9,193 bases of DNA from Spirochaetales bacterium. GTDB taxonomy: Bacteria > Spirochaetota > Spirochaetia > DSM-27196 > SLAA01. Each line of letters begins with the position of its first letter. Position 1 is the first letter of the stretch. The notes beneath the pieces are model-generated. The model was given only the letters and a program-made list of their open reading frames with translations. It searched no databases and had not been told where the DNA came from. The position numbers were made by a program, and so were the translations under genes. Below, piece by piece: positions 1 through 6,518 of the stretch. The stretch covers positions 1 through 9,193 of the forward strand of contig SLBH01000174.1 of NCBI GenBank assembly GCA_007126415.1, in the 5' to 3' direction.

Positions 1-89
1 GCTCGCGCAATGAAACGAGAGCCTTTGATGGTGAGGGTTATCTCGGCTGTGCTGCGCGGAACGCGCAAGACGGAATCGCTCGTACTCAT
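1..89 (-). CDS. 5' end of a probable YigZ/IMPACT-family (UPF0029) gene, cut by the window edge
   Basis: Read leftwards from an ATG at 89-87, the frame stays open to the window edge and gives 29 residues. They begin MSTSDSVLRVPRSTAEI and run into a TIKGSRFIAR segment. YigZ/IMPACT-family proteins typically start with a short variable stretch, then a beta strand and a K-SRFIA-like motif, and this resembles that pattern. The family's role is poorly defined: the eukaryotic member is a translational regulator, and bacterial members have been suggested to bind nucleic acid or translation factors. The gene follows gyrA on the same strand after a 99-bp gap. The start codon directly abuts the parS palindrome, so there is no normally placed Shine-Dalgarno. 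A GAGG (complement of 109-112) lies 19 nt upstream, too far unless the palindrome folds in the mRNA. Only a short N-terminus is visible, so the family call is tentative. Confidence 0.5.
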   Translation of the reverse strand, partial: MSTSDSVLRVPRSTAEITLTIKGSRFIAR

Positions 90-105
90 TGTTTCACGTG
101 AAACA
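90..105. other. parS: parS centromere-like site (ParB/Spo0J binding)
   Basis: The 16 bases TGTTTCACGTGAAACA form a perfect palindrome and match the conserved bacterial chromosomal parS consensus at every position. ParB (Spo0J) dimers bind this site, spread or slide on flanking DNA, recruit SMC, and with ParA segregate the origin region. The site lies about 6.2 kb from the putative oriC at 6299-6581, within the usual origin-proximal range. It sits between the gyrA 3' end and the start codon of the next leftward gene. parA and parB are not in the window. Confidence 0.93.
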
Positions 106-148
106 CTGCCTCGCGCAACCAATCGGTCCGGCGCGCCCGGCCGCTCCG

Positions 149-183
149 CGCACGCCCACGCGTCCGCACGCCCACGCGTCCGC
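149..183. repeat. Perfect 16-bp tandem duplication downstream of gyrA
   Basis: CACGCCCACGCGTCCG occurs twice in immediate succession (151-166 and 167-182). The 16-bp periodicity holds from 149 to 183. It lies a few bases beyond the gyrA stop codon (189-191, read leftwards) in an extremely GC-rich spacer and does not touch the gyrA frame. The likely origin is replication slippage. No function is evident. Confidence 0.9.
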
Positions 184-188
184 GGCCG

Positions 189-2618
189 CTACTTGCGGTC
201 TGCGCCGACGCCCACGAGGTAGTCCGGACGCTCGATGTTGACGACGCGCACGCCGGTCGTCGCGCGCGACTGCACCGACACGGTTTCGATCGCGGTGCGG
301 ATTGCGCTGCCTTGCGAGGTGATCGCGAGCAGTTCGTCCTGCTCCTTGACCGAGAGCACGCCTACCACCTCGCCGGTCTTGTCGTTGGTGCTGTAGGCGA
401 TCTGGCCGCGTGTGCCGCGCCCGTGCGGGCTGAAGGCCTCGAACGCGGTGCGCTTGCCGTAGCCGTACTCGGTAAGCAGCACCATATGTTCCTCGTGGTT
501 TACCACCACCGCGCCGGCGAGCTCGTCACCGGCCGCAAGGCGAATGCCGGTAATGCCGCGGCTCGGGCGGCCCATCGGGCGCACGCTGTCCTCGGCGAAG
601 CGCAGGCCGCGACCGTGGCGGGTCACCACAAACAGCTCGTCCCCGCCGCTGGTAAGCATCGCGGTCATCACCGAGTCGCCGTCCTGCAGGTTGATCGCGG
701 CGATCCCGCGCGTCTTGGCGCGCGAAAACTCGGAGCTCCGGACCTTCTTGACCACGCCGTGGCGCGTCGCAAGAAACAGATACCGGTCCTCGCGGAACTC
801 GGTCAGCGAGACCGCGACCGCCAGTTCTTCGTCGCCCGAGACCTGAAGCAGGCCACGCACATGTTGCCCGCGCGCGGTGCGCGAGGCTTCCGGAATCTCG
901 TGCACCTTCAGCCAGTAGGCCTTACCGGCGGTGGAGACAAACATGATGTAGTCGTGCGTAGAGCCGATGAAGACCTGGCTCACGAAGTCTTCGTCCTTGA
1001 GCGAGGCCGAGTTACTGCCCTTCCCGCCGCGGCCCTGCACGCGGTACGCCGAGAGCGGAATGCGCTTGATGTAGCCGGAGTTGGTGATCACCACCACCAT
1101 GTCTTCTTTTTGGATGAGGTCTTCGATATCGATGCTCTCGATCTCATCCGGCACGATCTCGGTTTGCCGCTCGTCACCGTAGCGCTCGGCGATATCGCGG
1201 GTCTCCTGCTTGATGATATCGAGCACTTTCTGCTCGCTCTCGAGGATGCCCCGCAACTCGCGAATCAAGGCTCTCACCGCCTCGAGTTCGTCGATGATCT
1301 TCTGCGTCTCGAGCGAGGTGAGCTTCTGCAGCCGCATATCGAGGATCGCCTGAGCCTGCACCTCGCTCAGCTCAAAGCGATTCTGAAGCGCCGAGTTGGC
1401 ACGCTCCACGTTCTTGGACTCGCGGATGATCTTGATCACCTCGTCGATATTGTCGAGCGCGATCTTGAGCCCGATCAGGATATGCTCGCGCTCCTCGGCT
1501 TTGCGGAGGTCAAAGCGCGTGCGCCTGAGAATCACCTCCTTACGATGTCCAACGAAGCACTCGAGCATACGACGCAGCGAGAGAGTCTCGGGCCGCCCGT
1601 CTACTAGTGCGAGCGCATTGACGTTGAAGTTCACTTGTAGCTGAGTGTGCGCAAACAAGTGATTGAGGATGATCTTGGGGCTCACGCCTTTCTTAAGCTC
1701 GATCACGATCCGCATGCCGTTGCGGTCGGACTCGTCGCGCAGGTCGCTGATACCGTCGAGCTTACGGTCGCGCACCAAATCGGCGATGCGCGTGATCAGC
1801 GCGGCCTTGTTCACCTGGTACGGAATCTCGTTTACGAGAATGCGGTCGCGCCCGGTCTTGGTGCTCTCGATCGTGAAACGCGCGCGAACTACCACCCGTC
1901 CGCGCCCGGTCTTGAACGCCTCGCGGATGCCCTTGCGACCGTAGATGATGCCGCCGGTCGGGAAGTCGGGGCCTGAGACGACATCGCAGATCTCGTCGTC
2001 GGTGATCTCGGGATTGTCGACGAGCGCGCAGACCGCCTCGCCGATCTCGGCGAGATTGTGCGGCGGGATGTTGGTCGCCATCCCGACCGCGATGCCGCTC
2101 GCGCCGTTGGTGAGCAGATACGGGAACGCCGCCGGCAGAACCGCAGGCTCCTCCATCGTGTCGTCGTAGTTCGGCGCGAAATCAACGGTCTCTTTCTTGA
2201 TGTCGCGCAGCATCTCCTCGGCCGCCGCGTGCAGCTTGGCCTCGGTATACCGCATCGCCGCCGGCGGGTCACCGTCGACCGAACCGAAGTTGCCCTGCCC
2301 GTTTACCATCGGGTAGCGCATCGAGAACGGCTGCGCTAAGCGCACGAGCGCGTCGTAGATCGACTGGTCACCGTGAGGGTGGAACTTACCGAGCACGTCA
2401 CCGACAATACGGCCGCTCTTCTTGTAGGCCTGGTTGGCACGCAGGCCCATCTCGTTCATCGAGTGCAGGATGCGGCGATGCACCGGTTTGAGCCCGTCGC
2501 GCGCGTCGGGCAAGGCGCGACTCACGATGACCGACATCGCGTAGTTGAGGTACGATTCCTTGATCTCGTCCTCGATCGCAACCGGGATGACTCGTCCGTG
2601 AAACTCTTTATCAGCCAC
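189..2618 (-). CDS. gyrA: DNA gyrase subunit A
   Basis: Gyrase subunit A (809 aa) breaks and rejoins DNA in the A2B2 enzyme that introduces negative supercoils and relieves positive supercoils ahead of forks. The breakage-reunion domain spans roughly residues 10-500. It has the GLKPVHRRIL segment (K44, H47, R48), the HPHGD helix (80-84) and catalytic R123-Y124 in AMRYTEAK. The C-terminal DNA-wrapping pinwheel covers about 505-805 and starts with a GyrA box, QGRGGKG, at 528-534, which identifies gyrase rather than topoisomerase IV ParC. There is no long acidic tail. The start is GTG at 2618-2616, preceded by AGGAG (complement of 2625-2629) with a 6-nt spacer. It lies 33 bp behind gyrB and is presumably co-transcribed. 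Gln85 occupies the position of E. coli Ser83, a fluoroquinolone contact; Asp89 (E. coli Asp87) is kept. Confidence 0.98.
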   Translation of the reverse strand: MADKEFHGRVIPVAIEDEIKESYLNYAMSVIVSRALPDARDGLKPVHRRILHSMNEMGLRANQAYKKSGRIVGDVLGKFHPHGDQSIYDALVRLAQPFSMRYPMVNGQGNFGSVDGDPPAAMRYTEAKLHAAAEEMLRDIKKETVDFAPNYDDTMEEPAVLPAAFPYLLTNGASGIAVGMATNIPPHNLAEIGEAVCALVDNPEITDDEICDVVSGPDFPTGGIIYGRKGIREAFKTGRGRVVVRARFTIESTKTGRDRILVNEIPYQVNKAALITRIADLVRDRKLDGISDLRDESDRNGMRIVIELKKGVSPKIILNHLFAHTQLQVNFNVNALALVDGRPETLSLRRMLECFVGHRKEVILRRTRFDLRKAEEREHILIGLKIALDNIDEVIKIIRESKNVERANSALQNRFELSEVQAQAILDMRLQKLTSLETQKIIDELEAVRALIRELRGILESEQKVLDIIKQETRDIAERYGDERQTEIVPDEIESIDIEDLIQKEDMVVVITNSGYIKRIPLSAYRVQGRGGKGSNSASLKDEDFVSQVFIGSTHDYIMFVSTAGKAYWLKVHEIPEASRTARGQHVRGLLQVSGDEELAVAVSLTEFREDRYLFLATRHGVVKKVRSSEFSRAKTRGIAAINLQDGDSVMTAMLTSGGDELFVVTRHGRGLRFAEDSVRPMGRPSRGITGIRLAAGDELAGAVVVNHEEHMVLLTEYGYGKRTAFEAFSPHGRGTRGQIAYSTNDKTGEVVGVLSVKEQDELLAITSQGSAIRTAIETVSVQSRATTGVRVVNIERPDYLVGVGADRK

Positions 2619-2624
2619 AAGCTA

Positions 2625-2629
2625 CTCCT
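2625..2629 (-). promoter_or_regulatory. Ribosome binding site of gyrA
   Basis: The minus strand reads AGGAG six nucleotides before the GTG codon at 2618-2616. This supports GTG as the gyrA start, since the mature-type N-terminus follows directly. Confidence 0.8.
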
Positions 2630-2634
2630 GTCGG

Positions 2635-2666
2635 GTTATACGTCGAGGTTGTTATACGTCGAGGTT
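2635..2666. repeat. Perfect 16-bp tandem duplication of the gyrB 3' end
   Basis: GTTATACGTCGAGGTT occurs twice head to tail (2635-2650 and 2651-2666). On the coding strand each copy encodes NLDV followed by TAA. The upstream copy is the real gyrB end, since NLDV-like endings are typical of GyrB. The second copy lies in the 33-bp gyrB-gyrA gap as a vestigial repeat of the last codons and stop. The gyrA ribosome binding site lies just beyond it. Confidence 0.95.
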
Positions 2667-4559
2667 AGAGACGCTGAGCGCGTTTTTCTCGATAAACAAT
2701 CGTCGCGGTGCAACGTGCTCGCCCATCAGCGTCGTGAAGATCGCTTCGGCCTCAACCGCATCGTCTAAGCGCACCTGTATGATGTTGCGCGTCTGGGGAT
2801 TCATGGTGGTTTCCCACAGCTGCTCCGGATTCATCTCACCGAGACCCTTGTAGCGCTGCACCGAGATCTTATCCTCGGACTCGCCGAACACCTCGGCGAC
2901 GGCCTTTTCGCGTTCAGCTTCGTTGTAGGCGTATACCACCCGTTTACCGCGCGCGAGCTTGTAAAGCGGCGGCATCGCGATGTAAACGTGTCCCGACTCC
3001 ACGAGCTCAAACATATAGCGGTAGAAAAACGTGAGAAGTAGCGTGCGGATATGCGAGCCGTCGACATCGGCGTCGGCCATGATGATGACCTTGTGGTAGC
3101 GCAGTTTATCGAGCGTGAACTCGTCTCCGGCGCCGGCACCGATCGTTTGGATGATGGGGTTGAGCTTGTCGTTTGAGAGCACCTTGTCTATGCGCGTCTT
3201 CTCGACGTTCAGCATCTTGCCCCACAGCGGTAGGATTGCCTGAAACTCGCGGTCGCGGCCCATCTTGGCGCTGCCGCCGGCGGAGTCACCCTCAACGATG
3301 TAGAGCTCGGCTCGCCGCGGATCTTTCTCGCTGCAGTCGGCGAGCTTGCCCGGAAGGCCGCTACTCTCGAGGAAGTTCTTGCGGCGGGTAAGCTCGCGGG
3401 CCTTGCGCGCCGCGGCGCGGGCCTTCGCCGCCACCACGGTTTTCTCGAGGATCGCCTCGGCGACCTTGGGGTTGCGGTCGAAGTAATCACCGAGCGCTTC
3501 GTTTACGACTGCCTCTACCACGCCCTTTACCTCGCTGTTGCCGAGCTTGGCTTTGGTCTGGCCCTCGAACTGCGGCTCGGGAACCTTCACCGACACCACC
3601 GCGGTGAGCCCCTCGCGCACATCGTCTCCGGTGAGCCCTTCCTCGGCCTTCTTGGCGTGCTTCGAGCGTTTGAGAAAATCGTTCAGCGTACGCGTCAAGG
3701 CCGACTTGAAGCCGATTAGGTGCGTGCCGCCCTCGCGCGTGTTGATATTGTTCGCGAACGAGAACATGTTCTCGTTATAGCCGTCGTTGTACTCGAGCGC
3801 GATCTCGATCCCGATCATCTCGCGTGTCTTTTCGAAGTAGATCGGCTCTTTGTGAATCTTGTTCTTGTTTTTGTTGAGGTATTCCACAAATTCGCGAACG
3901 CCACCGTCGAACTTAAACTCGTGCGACTTCTCGGTCGGGAGGCGCAGATCGCGAATGACGATGCAGATACCTTTGTTAAGAAACGCGAGCTCGCGCAAGC
4001 GCTTCGAGAGCACGTCGAAGCTGTACATGAGCGACTCAAAAACATCGGCGTCGGCCTTGAACACCGTGACGGTGCCGTGACGCTCAGTGGGCCCGATCTC
4101 CGAAACCGCCTTCTCGGGCACACCGCGATGGTAGCGCTGGAAGTAGATCGTGCCTTCTTTGTGAACGTAGACCTCGCACCATTCCGAGAGCGCGTTCACG
4201 ACCGATACACCGACGCCGTGCAGGCCGCCGGAGACCGCGTAGCTCTTTTTATCGAACTTTCCCCCGGCGTGTAGCCTCGTCATCACGATCTCGAGTGCGC
4301 TCACGCCCTCGTCGGTATGCATATCAACCGGTATGCCGCGCCCGTTGTCCTCGACCCGGATGATGTTGTCTTTTTCGATAGAGACCGTAATGGTGTCGCA
4401 GTGCCCCGCGAGCGCCTCGTCGATACTGTTGTCGACCACTTCGTACACCAAGTGATGTAGCCCGTCGGGTCCGGTCGTACCGATGTACATCCCGGGGCGC
4501 TTCCGGACGGCCTCGAGACCTTTGAGAACTTGTATACTTTGGGCAGAATACATTTCCAC
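2652..4559 (-). CDS. gyrB: DNA gyrase subunit B
   Basis: ATPase subunit of gyrase (635 aa), the usual length for the form lacking the long E. coli-type C-terminal insert. The GHKL ATPase domain shows E40 and N44 (EVVDNSIDEA), D71 (EDNGRGIP), the ATP-lid motif GGLHGVGVS (111-119) and the QTK loop (334-336) in the transducer domain. The TOPRIM domain has EGDSAGG (E423) and DADVDG (D496, D498, D500). The C-terminus ends with the usual GyrB tail, NLDV. The chosen start is GTG at 4559-4557, because AAGGA lies 7 nt upstream; an ATG two codons later would leave 13 nt. The gene leads a gyrBA operon and diverges from dnaA across 173 bp. Two notable residues are Lys134 at the E. coli Arg136 coumarin contact and Trp446 at E. 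coli Lys447, a GyrB quinolone-resistance position. Confidence 0.98.
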   Translation of the reverse strand: MEMYSAQSIQVLKGLEAVRKRPGMYIGTTGPDGLHHLVYEVVDNSIDEALAGHCDTITVSIEKDNIIRVEDNGRGIPVDMHTDEGVSALEIVMTRLHAGGKFDKKSYAVSGGLHGVGVSVVNALSEWCEVYVHKEGTIYFQRYHRGVPEKAVSEIGPTERHGTVTVFKADADVFESLMYSFDVLSKRLRELAFLNKGICIVIRDLRLPTEKSHEFKFDGGVREFVEYLNKNKNKIHKEPIYFEKTREMIGIEIALEYNDGYNENMFSFANNINTREGGTHLIGFKSALTRTLNDFLKRSKHAKKAEEGLTGDDVREGLTAVVSVKVPEPQFEGQTKAKLGNSEVKGVVEAVVNEALGDYFDRNPKVAEAILEKTVVAAKARAAARKARELTRRKNFLESSGLPGKLADCSEKDPRRAELYIVEGDSAGGSAKMGRDREFQAILPLWGKMLNVEKTRIDKVLSNDKLNPIIQTIGAGAGDEFTLDKLRYHKVIIMADADVDGSHIRTLLLTFFYRYMFELVESGHVYIAMPPLYKLARGKRVVYAYNEAEREKAVAEVFGESEDKISVQRYKGLGEMNPEQLWETTMNPQTRNIIQVRLDDAVEAEAIFTTLMGEHVAPRRLFIEKNALSVSNLDV

Positions 4560-4566
4560 GGCGTTA

Positions 4567-4571
4567 TCCTT
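4567..4571 (-). promoter_or_regulatory. Ribosome binding site of gyrB
   Basis: The minus strand reads AAGGA seven nucleotides before the GTG at 4559-4557 and thirteen before the in-frame ATG at 4553-4551. The spacing favours GTG as the initiation codon. Confidence 0.7.
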
Positions 4572-4633
4572 GTGTTCCCTGTGACTTCCAGTTACTCGGT
4601 CCGAAACTCGATGAGCTGGTGACGGGTAATAGC

Positions 4634-4662
4634 TTGCATAAGACTGACCTTCAAATTATACC
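4634..4662 (+). promoter_or_regulatory. Candidate dnaA promoter (sigma-70 type, weak)
   Basis: TTGCAT (4634-4639) is separated by exactly 17 bp from TATACC (4657-4662). This would start transcription near 4669 and leave a leader of about 64 nt before the dnaA ATG. The match is modest (three of six bases at -35, four of six at -10). The -10 overlaps the gyrB -10 on the opposite strand. Other elements in the gap are no better. Confidence 0.35.
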
Positions 4663-4683
4663 GAGAAAACAGGCTAGAGTAAA
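4655..4683 (-). promoter_or_regulatory. gyrBA promoter (sigma-70 type)
   Basis: On the minus strand, TTTACT (complement of 4678-4683) is followed after 17 bp by a perfect TATAAT (complement of 4655-4660). The predicted start is near 4648, giving a gyrB leader of about 90 nt. This is the best promoter in the 173-bp divergent gap. Gyrase promoters in other bacteria often respond to supercoiling; whether this one does cannot be read from the sequence. Confidence 0.65.
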
Positions 4684-4732
4684 CATAGGCTCTGGTCGCA
4701 CTCGGCGTTATTGCAGTACACTGAGCGGCACC

Positions 4733-6298
4733 ATGTCTTGGGATTACAGCATCTTCTGGCACGAAGCAATCAAGCAGCTCCGCGACGAAGTCTCGGAACA
4801 AGAGTTCAGCATGTGGTTCAACGGCATGGAGTACGCCGACTCGGCCGACGCCACCATCATCGTGCGCGTTCCCTCGAGTTTCTACCGAGACCAGGTCAAG
4901 CAACGTTACTTCTCGCGGATTCGAGATAAGCTTCACGAGCTCTCCGGGATGCAACTGGCCCTTGAATTTCGCGTGCAGCGCCCCGCCGCAAGCTCGCCCG
5001 CGCACACCGTAAACCACGACGATCATGAACACCACAATCGCGAAGACGAGCTCCAGTCGGCTCGCACCGCACCTGCGGCGGGCTCCGTGCAGAACAGCGC
5101 AACCCAGGCCAGCTCTACGCCCCCCGGCGCGTCCCCCGGCGAGCGCGCCCCCCGCGGGGGTTTAAACGGTGCCTCAGGGCCTTCCGGTGTATCTGCGGGA
5201 AACTACACCGGGGCCGGCGCCGCAGCCACCGCCGGCCGGCGAACGCCGCTACGCAACGCCTCGCACCCTAACCTGCGCCCCGAGTACACCTTCGAGAACT
5301 TCGTGGTCGGCCATAACAACTCCTTCGCGGCCAACGCCGCGATCGCAATCGCCAAGAACCCCGGCACCGGCTACAACCCGTGTTTAGTGTACGGCGGTGT
5401 AGGGCTCGGCAAAACGCATCTTATTCAGGCAATCGGAAACTCGGTACATCGCGAGTTCGGCGACCTCAAGATCGTGTACGTCACGATGGAGAGTTTCACC
5501 AACGACTTCATTCAGTCGATCCGCGAGAAGCGCATGCAGAACTTCAAGAACAAGTACCGCTATGCCGACGTACTGTTGATCGACGATATCCACTTCCTGC
5601 AGAAGAAGCCCGAGACGCAGGAAGAACTGTTTCACACCTTCAACGCGCTGTACGACGCCAACAAGCAGATGGTGTTTACCTGCGACCGTCCGGTCTCCGA
5701 GATTCGCGACCTCACCGACCGGCTCAGAAGCCGCTTTGAGCGCGGTCTCAATGTTGACCTCCAGCCGCCCTCATACGAAACGCGCTACGCGATCCTTCGC
5801 AAGAAGACCGAACGCGCGCAGATCGATATCCCCGAGCAAGTGATCGAGCTGATCTGTAACAACGTCACCACCAACGTCCGCGATCTCGAGGCCGCGCTCA
5901 CGAAGCTCATGGCGTACGCCGAGCTCGTCAATAAAAAGATCACGCTCGAGATCGCCCAGCAACAGCTGCGCGACATGTTCTCGAGTCCCCAGCAGCACAA
6001 CATCACCGTCGACGTCATTCAGCGCACCGTGGCCGATTACTTCAGCCTCTCGACGCAGGACCTCAAGGGTAAGAAACGCACCAAGGTTATCGCGTTTCCG
6101 CGCCAAGTAGCGATGTATATCTGCCGCGAGCTCACCGAGCTCTCCACCACCGAGGTAGGGCTCGAGTTCGGCGGTCGCGACCATACCACCGTGATGTACG
6201 CCTGCCAGCGGATAGAGAATCGCATGCGTACCGACCCCACACTCGAGCCGACAATTCAGTCACTAATCAGAAGCATCAAAGAACAGGGCGCAAAGTAG
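4733..6298 (+). CDS. dnaA: Chromosomal replication initiator protein DnaA
   Basis: AAA+ initiator (521 aa) that binds DnaA boxes, unwinds oriC and helps load the replicative helicase. Domain I is at about 1-82 (MSWDYSIFWHEAI onward). Domain II is an unusually long, low-complexity linker at about 83-183, with a His/acid cluster (93-105) and a Gly/Ala/Ser/Pro-rich part. Domain III has Walker A GGVGLGKT (221-228), Walker B LLIDD (D284-D285), sensor 1 TCDRP (316-320), the SRF segment with R334 as probable arginine finger, and sensor 2 NVRDLE with R383. Domain IV has the DNA-binding signature GGRDHTTV (480-487). The frame is open 38 codons further upstream to a GTG at 4619, but that extension runs through the promoters and has no DnaA character. 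The ATG at 4733 gives the family N-terminus, although its Shine-Dalgarno is weak, which may keep translation low. Confidence 0.98.
   Translation: MSWDYSIFWHEAIKQLRDEVSEQEFSMWFNGMEYADSADATIIVRVPSSFYRDQVKQRYFSRIRDKLHELSGMQLALEFRVQRPAASSPAHTVNHDDHEHHNREDELQSARTAPAAGSVQNSATQASSTPPGASPGERAPRGGLNGASGPSGVSAGNYTGAGAAATAGRRTPLRNASHPNLRPEYTFENFVVGHNNSFAANAAIAIAKNPGTGYNPCLVYGGVGLGKTHLIQAIGNSVHREFGDLKIVYVTMESFTNDFIQSIREKRMQNFKNKYRYADVLLIDDIHFLQKKPETQEELFHTFNALYDANKQMVFTCDRPVSEIRDLTDRLRSRFERGLNVDLQPPSYETRYAILRKKTERAQIDIPEQVIELICNNVTTNVRDLEAALTKLMAYAELVNKKITLEIAQQQLRDMFSSPQQHNITVDVIQRTVADYFSLSTQDLKGKKRTKVIAFPRQVAMYICRELTELSTTEVGLEFGGRDHTTVMYACQRIENRMRTDPTLEPTIQSLIRSIKEQGAK
5121..5167. repeat. GC-rich repeat and palindrome cluster inside dnaA domain II
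   Basis: CCCCCGGCG occurs at 5121-5129 and 5133-5141 with a period of 12 bp, so it is in frame and encodes a repeated Pro-Gly pair. A 12-bp perfect palindrome, CCCCCGCGGGGG, follows at 5149-5160. The 8-bp palindrome GTTTAAAC overlaps its last base (5160-5167). The stretch codes for the disordered linker, where in-frame expansions are tolerated. A hairpin could form in the mRNA; no function is evident. Confidence 0.7.
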
Positions 6299-6362
6299 CG
6301 CAGCTGCTGCAACGAGATGCAGTCAACGCACAAACGCCGAGTACCGTACCGGCAAGAATCGC

Positions 6363-6371
6363 GGTGGAAAA
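6363..6371 (-). promoter_or_regulatory. Weak DnaA box candidate
   Basis: The plus strand reads GGTGGAAAA, which matches TGTGGATAA at seven of nine positions. It is supported mainly by lying in line with the better boxes at 6396 and 6424 at roughly three-helical-turn spacing. Confidence 0.3.
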
Positions 6372-6395
6372 GCTCCGGAAAACCAAGCAGTTCAT

Positions 6396-6404
6396 TGTGG
6401 ACAA
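6396..6404 (-). promoter_or_regulatory. DnaA box
   Basis: The plus strand reads TGTGGACAA, so the minus strand is TTGTCCACA. This is one base from the TTATCCACA consensus and the form common in GC-rich genomes. It is the strongest box in the window. It shares ATTGTGGA with the box at 6424, 28 bp further on. Confidence 0.75.
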
Positions 6405-6423
6405 CCGCGCCAGGCTGTGCGAT

Positions 6424-6432
6424 TGTGGAGTA
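6424..6432 (-). promoter_or_regulatory. Probable weaker DnaA box
   Basis: The plus strand reads TGTGGAGTA, seven of nine matches to TGTGGATAA. It has the same orientation as the box at 6396 and is preceded by the same AT dinucleotide, making an 8-bp direct repeat of ATTGTGGA with a 28-bp period. Confidence 0.5.
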
Positions 6433-6497
6433 TTGCGTCGTCCGATCGCCGAATTTCTACAGGAGTTAACTACGGCGTATATCGAGCTTTAGGGGAG

Positions 6498-6506
6498 CTT
6501 TCCACA
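6498..6506 (+). promoter_or_regulatory. DnaA box next to the unwinding element
   Basis: CTTTCCACA matches TTATCCACA at seven of nine positions, including the whole TCCACA core, and is oriented toward the AT-rich element. It lies inside the loop of the AGGGGA/TCCCCT inverted repeat (6491-6520). Its place and direction fit a box that feeds DnaA onto the strand to be melted. Confidence 0.55.
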
Positions 6507-6518
6507 AATTAGTGTCCC

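Noticed and set aside
125..142. GC-rich hairpin as a gyrBA terminator
   Set aside because: A short stem around GGCGCGCC with one wobble and one mismatch can form, but no T-run follows on the minus strand. Such hairpins are common by chance in DNA this GC-rich.
10..222. A 70-codon plus-strand frame at the left edge
   Set aside because: It crosses parS, the tandem repeat and the gyrA end, has no family resemblance, and is opposed by the more plausible minus-strand start at 89.
312..1607. A 431-codon open frame on the plus strand opposite gyrA
   Set aside because: It is a shadow of GC-rich gyrA codons. It has no recognisable domain, and gyrA is unmistakable on the other strand.
4564..4572. TTATCCTTG in the gyrB leader as a DnaA box
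   Set aside because: It matches only the first six bases and lacks the CACA core. No second box is near, so the gyrB-dnaA gap is not supported as an origin.
4619..4732. Upstream 38-codon extension of DnaA from a GTG at 4619
   Set aside because: It runs through the divergent promoters and lacks family character. The ATG at 4733 gives the standard DnaA N-terminus.
6336..6353. Hairpin after dnaA as a terminator
   Set aside because: A six-pair stem with a bulged A and no T-run is too weak to call a terminator. It lies inside the putative origin.
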